From Thunnus maccoyii (taxonomy: Eukaryota; Chordata; Actinopteri; Scombriformes; Scombridae): a stretch of DNA of 64,000 bases. How positions within the stretch are numbered: position 1 is the stretch's first letter; each line of letters begins with the position of its first letter. This document shows, piece by piece, positions 55,465 to 64,000 of the stretch. Position numbers and translations under genes: made by a program. The stretch is taken from positions 3,127,791 to 3,191,790 of the forward strand of contig NC_056553.1 of assembly GCF_910596095.1 (NCBI RefSeq). Reading direction: 5' to 3'. The notes beneath the pieces are model-generated. The model did no database searches. It was given only the letters and a program-made list of their open reading frames with translations, and had not been told where the DNA came from.

Positions 55465-57471
55465 TCAGATCAACCCAAGATGTTCACAGAGGAAGGGGTC
55501 GACCTCACAGAGAAAATCAATCATCTCTGAACTCGCAGCTTCACCTTTCTTCCTCACTGTGTCGATGACAAAACGAGCCTTGTCGCTTTTGTTTTGCATC
55601 TCGTCCGCTGACTCCCTCTCAGAGTCAGTTATCACCTTTTTCTCAAACATCTTGTCCAGCAGACTTTTGAGAACAGGTCCTGATATCCCATCGATGAAGC
55701 AGGTCCGTATGTCCATCAGCCTCTCGTTTGAAGGGAGGGTCAGAGCACTCGGCCCACAGGTCCTTCTTACTCCAGTGGACAAAAGACAAACATGTCTTTC
55801 CCAGACACAGTGGGAGCTTTTGGTGTCTTTCAAAAACAGCTTAATATTTTTCATGACTGTTTTTAAATTCACCTGGAATGATGGGAAGTAGTTGTCGTAG
55901 GACTCCTCATCAAATTCTGCTTCTGTTGGTTGAACTAGAACTGAGTCGTCTTCAGGACTAGTGGACAGTGTGTACTCCTGCTTTGGGAGCAGTTTACAGT
56001 GTGCAGGTGTCTCGATGTACCTCTCATCTCCAACTAACTTCTTCCTCATGCGCAGCACATCACGCAGCACGACGTTCTTTGGTAGCAACAACACATTGAT
56101 GAGAGATTCTGGATCAGGATCAGTCGGGGGTCTGTAGAACAGCAGCACCAGCGCTCGGACCGGGTCAGGAGGAGAGTCTTCATCCTTGACATTACCGAAA
56201 CCAGAAAACCCTGTGATGTTTATAATGACATGAGTTTCTGTTATCTGATGAGGAGTAATAAACTCGATGCCCTCATCAATCACATGAGCAACTGACAAGA
56301 ATTCACATCCACCTGTGGAGCGGATCTCACAGTGTGGGAGATGAAGCTGACACACAGACTGCTGGAGACATTTGATGTCAAACAGGGGTCCCGCAGGCTT
56401 CTTGTGATGTTGGGCCAGTAGTCTGCGGTTCCAAGAGACAATCCTGTAAACCACGTCCCCTTCCCCCTCCATGTGAAACACCAGACGTGTCACACTGCAC
56501 TGGTACAGGCCTGGACGGGACCAGTGGAAGCTGTAGGTTTCCTCATTTTCATCAACAGTGATATCAGGTGTAAACTCCTCAAAGTTGTCTTTTAACAACA
56601 TGTTAGGTAAACTTATTGCTCGAGTACAGTTGTTCTTTGCAAAGTCGATTTTGCTCAGTGAAGGAATACTGTGAAAGTGAGGTAAGTGGTTTGACATTTT
56701 CCTGGTCCAAGAGGAATCTGTGGAGGAGAGTTGGAGGTGTGAATGGGCTGGCAGGGTGTTTGTAGCTGAAAAGTGTCCGCTAAGGTCCCGTGGGTGTCCT
56801 GAGTGAGTTACTGAGGGCACAGGGGGATCTTTAGAAAAATATTGTCTATATAGTCCGCTAAAGCTGACTGGGAGTTGTGGTGATGTGTAGTAAGTTGTGG
56901 GAGTTAGCCCAGACAGATATTCAGAATCCCCACATGAAGAATATCCACTTGATCGTGAATTTAGGGCGGAGAGGATGGATGCCTCCCCCTCTTCACCTTT
57001 AGATTCACTGCTCCAGGTGGGGGACAAGTTGTCTTGTAACTGGTCTGGTAGCACTAGCACTGTTTGAACTAAAACTTTGCGTCTGTTACTGGGGGTTGGA
57101 GCTAAGTCCTTTGAGGAAGGGACTCTCTCGATACTTGATTTTATGTCTTGAACAACAAATGAAGTGTGCTCGATACTTAATTGTCCAACATTGCCGAGTA
57201 GCTCCTCTCCCTCTTCTTCATCTGCAATTTCAGTGTTGGAAGTGCTACAGCTATACGAAGCACCCTCATTTGATTCATGAACATCTGATTCTTTCTCCTC
57301 TGAAGTCGTCTTGTTTTGTGTGAAGAGAGTTTGACTTTTTGGATTTGTGTTAGTTGATTTTTCTCGGTATTCAAGCCGCCTTTTCTTGGCCTTTACGTCA
57401 GGGTGAAAGAAAACTCCTCCTTTGTTCTGAGCAGAGCATGACTGCTGCTCTTCACTCTTTCTACTTTTCAT
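55465..57471 (-). CDS. FIIND-CARD 3 (NLRP1/CARD8-like)
   Basis: 668 residues in one coding exon. An in-frame TAA precedes the ATG, with an acceptor further upstream (cttgatttcag|GCTC at about 57570). The N-terminus (1-285) is its own: Lys/Arg-rich 'KAKKRRLEYREK', Glu/Ser-rich stretches, 'NSRSSGYSSCGDSEYLSGL' and a Pro/Ser-rich linker. The family part starts at 'SLPNMLLKDNFEEF'. The FIIND holds His396 ('VAHVIDEG') and the Phe422-Ser423 pair, 27 residues apart. The CARD occupies about 580-667. From the FIIND to the stop it is almost identical to FIIND-CARD 2 at DNA level, including silent positions, which suggests recent duplication or gene conversion. A candidate 5' exon with donor AGAG|gtaagt lies at about 59398-59460 (-). 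Confidence 0.9.
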   Translation of the reverse strand: MKSRKSEEQQSCSAQNKGGVFFHPDVKAKKRRLEYREKSTNTNPKSQTLFTQNKTTSEEKESDVHESNEGASYSCSTSNTEIADEEEGEELLGNVGQLSIEHTSFVVQDIKSSIERVPSSKDLAPTPSNRRKVLVQTVLVLPDQLQDNLSPTWSSESKGEEGEASILSALNSRSSGYSSCGDSEYLSGLTPTTYYTSPQLPVSFSGLYRQYFSKDPPVPSVTHSGHPRDLSGHFSATNTLPAHSHLQLSSTDSSWTRKMSNHLPHFHSIPSLSKIDFAKNNCTRAISLPNMLLKDNFEEFTPDITVDENEETYSFHWSRPGLYQCSVTRLVFHMEGEGDVVYRIVSWNRRLLAQHHKKPAGPLFDIKCLQQSVCQLHLPHCEIRSTGGCEFLSVAHVIDEGIEFITPHQITETHVIINITGFSGFGNVKDEDSPPDPVRALVLLFYRPPTDPDPESLINVLLLPKNVVLRDVLRMRKKLVGDERYIETPAHCKLLPKQEYTLSTSPEDDSVLVQPTEAEFDEESYDNYFPSFQVNLKTVMKNIKLFLKDTKSSHCVWERHVCLLSTGVRRTCGPSALTLPSNERLMDIRTCFIDGISGPVLKSLLDKMFEKKVITDSERESADEMQNKSDKARFVIDTVRKKGEAASSEMIDFLCEVDPFLCEHLGLI

Positions 57472-57574
57472 CTTCTCTTGATGTGAATGTGTTCCTCTTA
57501 AAAGCTGTTTAAAAATAGTTTCTTCACAATCTTCTTTTTGGCTCCTGTGTTATTCACCTGTTGCTTGAGCCTGA

Positions 57575-59489
57575 AATCAAGAGGAGAATGTTATTATTAA
57601 TGTATCTGTGCATTCATCCATTGGTGTTTACAATATATTCAATCAAGTGGCCTGTTATAATATAAAAACAATAGAGAATATTACATAGTTTTACATGTAA
57701 TTAAAAGGGAAAATATTTCATTGGCTGTTTAAATCATGTGGGTTAAAACAACAAATGACACAAGAAAATACATATTTAAAATAATTGAAAGTCCTAGATG
57801 GAAGGTAAAAAAAAACAAAAAAAGAAAATTGTGTCACCATCCATTTAGCCACATTACTGCTGTGTTACTGGGTGAATCTCAAACGTCAAACCTGAATCAA
57901 ACACACTTAACATGTTCTTTACTGCAGATCCATGTTTGGCATATAACAAAAGAACAAGACAGAGTAGGAAATCATTTGTATAAACTTAAATCCCAATAAG
58001 CATGCAAGTGGTGTGGTTTTACTTGCAGATTAGCGTTTTGTGTTTCTCAACTGATCTTAACTGAAACTACCTACCGCTGTGTTTCCAAAAGTTACTGATG
58101 TAAGCAATACAGCAATTATTTAAAGCAATTATTATTGTGTAGTTGCTCCATAGTGTCCCTGTATTAAAAGTAATTACCAACTAGTGTCACCTAGTTTAAT
58201 ACAACCTTAAACAAATAAAAGGTTAAACCAACAATAAATGTAATGTCAGCAAATTAAATAACATTAGTTATTAAGTTAATTAATGTTAACGTTAAACCTG
58301 CAGTGCAGAACTTTTGTCTCCCCCTCTGGCAGTGAGAGTAAACAGTAGTTATCTGGATGTAAGTCCAGTTCTATGTGTACATGTGTGAGCTGGTCCCCGT
58401 CACTACTGTTGCAGCTGTAAAACAGTGGATAAATTGTTTTGAGCATCACAACCTCCACAAAATGATTCATTTCACTCAGAATTTGATTCATTCAGTCTGA
58501 TAAAGTTTGGAAAGTCTAGAAGAGCTGCACAATTAAATTATTTTATCCCCCTTAAAGTTAATGGACAGCTAACCAGAAAGTAGCCAGTTCAGCCAGTGGA
58601 AGTCTCTGGTGCACATGCTCTATGGGCACCCTTCAGCTCTGGCAAACCAGTCATTGCTAGTTGACACAAAATGCATCACTACTGGTGTGCCAGCATGGGA
58701 ATGCCATACCAGACACCAGATTTAAAACTCTGTATGCTGTGAAATACAGAGAGATTAATGTAATGGACATTCATTTATATTTAAAAGTTACACACTCAGC
58801 TCCAAGGTTCTTTGTTTTCTTTTCTCAAAAAATGCAATGCAGTTTGTGATGTTTTATATGCTCTTATTGCGGTAAAATTGCAGGAATTGGGAAAAATTGC
58901 AAGCAAAGGAATTCATTGAAGAGTCCTATGTAATCACAAAAACATACTGCATATCACAGAAACAACTTTATTTCAGTGCTAATTTTGTAATTGATTTTCT
59001 GAACATGAGAAACATGGGCTCAAAATTATATAAAAAATTGTTCTTCAGGATTTTGCTGCAACACGCAGAACTCATTTGGACTTGTAAAGGACTTACTTAC
59101 ACACATTTGAGTTTATAGATCATATACTGATCCAGCGAAATTTTGAGTTCTGTAATTTTGATGCTGTATTCTCATTTATTTCGTGTAGAATTGGTAATGC
59201 AAATGGGTTGTGTTACTGTAAATTCAAAACTTATGGTACTGGTTAAGTAAACTAACAGGAAGGTTGAGCTGAACTCTTAAATATACCCAACTAAGATAAA
59301 ATGATGACTAAGAACCGAGTCAACTCAAAGAGAAATTAAATAACTTAAAAGAATCTAAGTTGGAAATATATCTCTTTAACTCAAATAGGTTAACTTACCT
59401 CTTGGTCTGTGGTCTGTTCTAGTTATAAACTGCTCCTCTGAACCTAGACTCTGGTCGTATCTGTAAATACCTACAGTTTTACACACAGA
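57575..59489. other. gene-free stretch upstream of FIIND-CARD 3
   Basis: Probably its first intron and promoter region. A donor-like 'agaccaagag|gtaagt' (minus strand, about 59398) is the best candidate leader-exon border. No coding sequence recognised. Confidence 0.4.
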
Positions 59490-59830
59490 TGAGTCATGAG
59501 TGTGTATCGGGCAACAGGAGGAGGACCCAAATGTAGACACCCAGGCAGAATAAGTGCTAAAAAGGACTTTAACAAATCAATGTTTAAATAAACAGGCTTA
59601 CAGTCAGCAACAAGGAGGCAGTCCAAACAGGTAAACAAATCCAGAGGAGAAATGCAGGCAGACAGGTCGGAAACAGACAGCAAGTCAAAACACTGGCAGG
59701 AATCAACAAGCAGATAAGCAGGAACAGGAAGCAGCTATGGTGGAGGATCAGGTATCATAAAACAGGTAGGTAGGCTAACAGGCAGGAACAGATATCAGAG
59801 TTTAGGATTGGGTGGCTGGTGTGCAAAAGC
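59490..59830. repeat. CAGG-rich dispersed repeat
   Basis: Dense 'aacaggc', 'gcaggaa' and 'caggcag' words, similar in style to 330-770. Probably a dispersed non-coding repeat of fish genomes; its class is unsure. Confidence 0.5.
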
Positions 59831-61980
59831 AAACAGAAAAATTGGGTACATCCCAATTCCCTCAATTGCATCCATGTTTCCCTACTGCGGTCAAGCCAGC
59901 TGTCTGTCATGTTTGCATGGTCAAACCTGCCACCACTAGGATTTAGGATAGTCTAAATTAAGCATTTTTTATATGATTGGATAAATAATTTGTTGAATAA
60001 TCTGGACAAATTAAATGGAAGAGAATCATGACACATTAACTTCATTTTATGATTGAAGAATATTTGTCAAAGCATGAGTAGTTCAGCGAAAAGATATATT
60101 TGAATAAAGGACTGCTTAGTCTACATGCACATGTATTATGAATAGTATGAATATGGCTTTTAAAGTAGGTAGGTAATTATCACAAACATGTTGAAAATAA
60201 TGCCTTTTATTGTATCTCCAAACAAATCATTACAAACACACAATCACCCCCACCTCTTTTGCAGTATTCCACATTGATATTGTGAATTCAAGCTGCAGTA
60301 ATTTAATCAAGTGAAAGGAGAAAAGTGTCCTCTCTTCCTTGAAAAATAGCATTATCAGCATTACTGAGAGAGGAAGCTGAGGCTGCTTGGCAGTGTACAG
60401 CATCTCTTTGCATCCCTTAGTCAGTCAGTGGGTCAGTGACCATCATGCTCACACATCTAAAATAACTCCAGAGTAGAAAATACCATTCCAAATTTTCATC
60501 ATTCTTCTAAATATTATAAAAATCTGAATGATTAGTTGTTGAGAGAATAAACCTAACCTTCGAAATATATTGTGTTTATCATTGTGTGACGTAAGTTAGG
60601 TGTATGTTGTTAATATATATGTAAATTTAAAAAAGAATCAGGAATAATGTCAAAATGTCAGCTGGAAAGAAGTACACAAAGACAAACTGGAAAGAATAAG
60701 GAACATGGTGATATTCATTATTTGTTTTTTTTCTCAAAAATAATTTATGAACACTAGGAACCTTGTATTGTTAAACCAATACACCCAAAAAATAACAACA
60801 AACTATAATAAAAGAAATTCCAACAAAGGAGAGTTGAGGGACTGGCAAGGTGTTGCTGATGTTTGCTGTGCTTGAGAATCTGCAATCTGCAAAGGAAAAC
60901 ACACACATTGGAAAAGTCTTAAGCATCCCGAAAAGTTTCCGTAACCAAAGTGTTCGATATGTTCCTGAACACAAATTTTAGTTAAAGACAATATACTACT
61001 ATACTTAGCTATTTAAAATGTTTCGGTTGCTGTGAACATCATTTGTTAGCAGACATACAGTCCACCTAATCAGCAACACAAAGTCAACATCTTCTTTAAT
61101 TATCCTATGTAATTAAAGGAATGTAGAAAACACAGCAGGGCAGGACTAACGAACTTGATGCAGGGTTGGTGTGGAGGGAAGAACAGGCTGGGGAGGAGGA
61201 CAAGAACGCAGAAGGGAACAAATAATCCTCTTAATACAAACCAGCCTACATTAACCTGTCCAGGAATAAACATATGTATAAATTTAAGTACACAACACTA
61301 TAAGCTAACTAATAATGCAAGACAGTCCGTTAGAGATACAACCCAAATATTATGAATGATCCAAACCAAATGACCAAAAGTAGTAACACAGGAAACCAAA
61401 AGAACAAACAAAGTAACTAATAACTCAACGTCTCTGAAGAGAAACAACAGACACTACACGCTGATAGTTCCTGTTATTAACTAATTTTCATTTAACTTTT
61501 TTCTTTTAACAAATAAGACATGTTTTGGTTTGGTTTATTTTAACATTTCTTAGATCAGCTGAGACAATCACATTTCATATATACATCTGCCCACAGAAAC
61601 CACCTTCAACTATAAAGTATCTGGACACAGCACTTTTCAGTTGCTGGAGTTTTTCTCCCCAAAACTTTATGAAATACAGTAGAAACAGCAGCAGACACAG
61701 AAAGTCACAGGTTTTACTTCTCCAACTGGTCTGAAATCATGTGTGAAAAACAAGTAAATACACCGCAGACACACAACAGCTCAAATTACACAGAGAAATA
61801 TTAGGTTTTGTTTTTGGTTGAATATATGTTAAACTGATTCATAGAAAGGGAAGCTAAAGGGTAATGAGAATGCTGAGCTTTCAAGTTTCATTTAGACTAT
61901 CAAGTGCATAATGTTTAATTTTGAAAGTAGGAGGAGGAACAAAAAATAGACAGAGGTTTGAAAACCACAAGTTGACAAAC
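59831..61980. other. gene-free stretch, nothing recognised
   Basis: AT-rich, without gene signatures on either strand. The right end is the expected promoter side of FIIND-CARD 4. Confidence 0.45.
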
Positions 61981-61989
61981 CATCTCTGG

Positions 61990-62045
61990 CATTTGATCTT
62001 TTTTAACATTGTTTGAAGACTGAACTCATCCTGTGCAGCTCGCAG
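61990..62045 (+). other. putative 5' non-coding exon of FIIND-CARD 4
   Basis: Ends 'catcctgtgcagctcgcag|gtaagt', matching the leader exon border at 41590. The coding exon's acceptor is at 63318 (tatttcag|GGTACGGGAGC). The left border is a guess. Confidence 0.5.
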
Positions 62046-62675
62046 GTAAGTCAGATATAAAACCGATGTGTTAACATTTGAAATATTAGCTAAATAATGC
62101 TTATATGCTCATAATTTGTGTTTGTGAGTTTGTCAGAAATGTAGATTATAGGATGTACATTTATGTATCAGTTTATCTTCACATCATTTCTGATTTTTCT
62201 CATTAGTCATAATTTGAGACACAGTAGCTTTTACAAACCTTGTAGACCTGTTTGTTGGTCACCTTTTATTGCATCAGTTAAACATATAACAGAACAACTT
62301 ACAAATGTAACCTTAGTGACATTTTTTGGGTTATTTTGATGACTTAACTTTACCTGTAATGTGGCCTTTAACAGTTCGTCTGTGATAGCTTGTTACTCAG
62401 ATTGTGATCACTGTAGGTTATTATTAAGAATGGACATGGACCTTGCTTTAACTCCATAGATGAATCTTTATCTTAAACAGAGTATCTCATACTTGAGTCT
62501 GACTTAAAGAGACTGAAATGTCTGTTCAGAGTGCAAAAGCTTTTTTGACTTTTGATTGTTTCCCTTGCTGATTGCACTGGACAAGTACCTGTGCAAATGA
62601 GTTGGACTTCTACGTGAAAATACAATTAGAAACAAATCACTAACACTGCATGAACTATATGAACATTCAATTAAA

Positions 62676-62900
62676 GGGGGTGGCTGTGGTTCAGGAGGTA
62701 GAGCAGGTTATCCACTAATCTGATGGTCAGTGGTTCGATACCTAGCGTCTCTTGTCCACATGTCAAAGTGTCCCTGGACAAGATACTGAACTCAAAATTG
62801 CTCCCGATGGTTGTGCCAGCACTCTGCATGGTAGCTTGCTGTGTGAATGAGCAGCAGAAACATTGCAAAGCCCTATGTAAATGCCATTTACCATCAACTA
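62676..62900 (+). repeat. tRNA-derived SINE
   Basis: Starts 'gggggtggctgtggttcagg' with A-box-like 'tggttcaggaggtagagc' and a B box 'GGTTCGATACC', both polymerase III promoter elements. The body then reads 'gtgtccctggacaagatact', a widespread teleost SINE. It sits in the intron of FIIND-CARD 4. Confidence 0.82.
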
Positions 62901-63338
62901 TAATATTATTTCTTCACTCAAAGTTTATACATTTTCAGTTGACATTGACATGTTTATTACTGAGGTCATAGTGGGTGGCGGTGGTGTACTGGAGTTTATT
63001 GTGGAGACTTATTCCCCTTGAGTAAACAGTCTGATTCTACATATAATTCTTTGAGTTTAATACTCAGTTGTAGGAGACCTGAAGACTTATCGGCCCATCT
63101 GAAGATTTCCCATGACAGTATTGTATTAAAAAGCGCTATTATATTTTTATATTTTTAGCAGATTTCTTTTCATGAAATAGTCCAGGCAGATTTCTAAAAA
63201 GGACATTTGGAGACTCTTTTAGTGAACACAAGGTCTTTTTGATAAGGGCAAATCCACAAGGGGTGTGACGTATTGAGGCAAGAAAGAGATTATTTTTACA
63301 TCCTCTACTTTATTTCAGGGTACGGGAGCAGTTCGAAT

Positions 63339-64000
63339 ATGTCTAAAAACTCTGAGATGAGTAAAAGAATGACTGGACACAGAGGTGAATCACCAGGGAG
63401 TCCAACTTTTGTCTCAAAAAGTAAAGGAAGAAGAGCACAGACATCTCCTGACATCAACAGTACAGTAGAGCGAGGGGCACTTATTAGGTGGGACACTGAT
63501 AATTACAACCAGGTCACCATGAGGCCACCAGCTGTGGAACATAGAAGAGCAGAAAGAGAAGCGTCATGTTTCAGCAGAGCAGCCAGAATGATCAGGGGCG
63601 CTCTGTCCAGGATTTGCAGAGATAATTATCACAATACCTTTGAATCCAGAACTCACTCAGATTCAGGAATACAATTAAATCTGGATAATACCAGGGTAAT
63701 GGATCAGCATGCAATAACTGGTCCATCCACTCCCCTACTCTCCACCAACTCCTCTGGAAAATTTCCTGACAATGATTCAGTTGATGATTACAAATATGAT
63801 GACTCCATTTATGGCTCCAACTCTCATTTAAGTTTTCTCAGCTACTCTCTGCCCATCCAGCTTGATGATGCTGGCTTTACACATTCACAAGGCAGGCCTG
63901 CAGTCTTCCAGGACTCCACTGTCTGCACTGAAGGAGGCGGAGTACATGAGGCATTTAAGCTTTTGTCTGTGCAATCTGAAAGTCAGTCAGGATGTGACAG
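63339..64000 (+). CDS. FIIND-CARD 4, N-terminal part, runs off the window
   Basis: ATG at 63339 opens a frame that stays open for 220 codons to the last base of the window, preceded by an acceptor (63318) and leader exon as in FIIND-CARD 1. The start is 'MSKNSEMSKRMTGHRGESPG'. Residues 76-90 read 'SCFSRAARMIRGALS', matching 'SCFSGAARVIRNALS' at 86-100 of FIIND-CARD 1. The rest is Ser/Asp-rich and unique ('THSDSGIQLNLDN', 'DDYKYDDSIYGS'). The FIIND and CARD are not in the window and are inferred from the leader exon, the shared motif and the gene plan. Polar low-complexity sequence agrees with the other N-termini. Confidence 0.7.
   Translation, partial: MSKNSEMSKRMTGHRGESPGSPTFVSKSKGRRAQTSPDINSTVERGALIRWDTDNYNQVTMRPPAVEHRRAEREASCFSRAARMIRGALSRICRDNYHNTFESRTHSDSGIQLNLDNTRVMDQHAITGPSTPLLSTNSSGKFPDNDSVDDYKYDDSIYGSNSHLSFLSYSLPIQLDDAGFTHSQGRPAVFQDSTVCTEGGGVHEAFKLLSVQSESQSGCD

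Noticed and set aside
61884-61895. Interferon-response-like element 'agtttcatttag' before FIIND-CARD 4
   Set aside because: One core position differs from the AGTTTCNNTTTC consensus, and I see no matching element before FIIND-CARD 1. Too weak to call.
62676-62760. tRNA gene suggested by A and B boxes
   Set aside because: The body continues into a known SINE-type sequence and a cloverleaf is not evident. Called a SINE instead.
63620-63680. Phospho-degron-like 'DSGIQL' in FIIND-CARD 4
   Set aside because: Lacks the second Ser of DSGxxS, so a beta-TrCP site is not supported.

Overview
The window looks like ray-finned fish nuclear DNA, probably a percomorph teleost. It is AT-rich and intron-bearing, with GT-AG introns, AATAAA signals and long microsatellites. 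It also carries teleost-type repeats: L2-like LINE 3' ends, a tRNA-derived SINE, Tc1 and piggyBac relics. I could not run any database search, so family calls rest on motifs I recognised by eye.

It appears to be an innate-immunity gene cluster built by repeated local duplication. Three families alternate. (1) GIMAP/AIG1 GTPases: one intact minus-strand gene (9172-10069) and four plus-strand relatives (3913-4487, 10276-11976, 13883-15658, 54241-55323) at different stages of decay. (2) PARP14-like pseudogene fragments (2041-3306 and 51817-53720), each directly 5' of a 5'-truncated GIMAP copy, so a chimeric PARP14+GIMAP block was itself duplicated. (3) FIIND-CARD proteins of NLRP1/CARD8 type: 42286-44127 (+), 47626-49479 (-), 55465-57471 (-), and a fourth that starts at 63339 (+) and runs off the right edge.

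Layout: 0-5 kb, LINE relic, PARP14-like fragment and GIMAP-A. 9-16 kb, divergently arranged GIMAP genes sharing a short intergenic promoter, then GIMAP-C. 16-31 kb, gene-poor and repeat-rich (LINE triplication, Tc1 relic, tandem repeats). 32-35 kb, a decayed piggyBac element with recognisable ends, inserted into an open reading frame I cannot identify. 35-41 kb, mostly unique AT-rich DNA with a Tc1-like relic. 41.5-57.5 kb, three complete FIIND-CARD genes plus the second PARP14/GIMAP block. 61.9-64 kb, the 5' part of a fourth FIIND-CARD gene.

The most interesting system is the FIIND-CARD cluster. The C-terminal halves are nearly interchangeable and keep the His and the Phe-Ser pair expected for FIIND self-cleavage (27 residues apart, as in human NLRP1). 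The N-terminal halves are largely unrelated. That is the pattern expected if the N-termini are interchangeable sensor or bait regions placed in front of one CARD effector. One N-terminus (47626-49479) holds three consecutive BH3-like motifs, at least two of which arose by a 51-bp tandem duplication. I know of no described FIIND protein with that arrangement.
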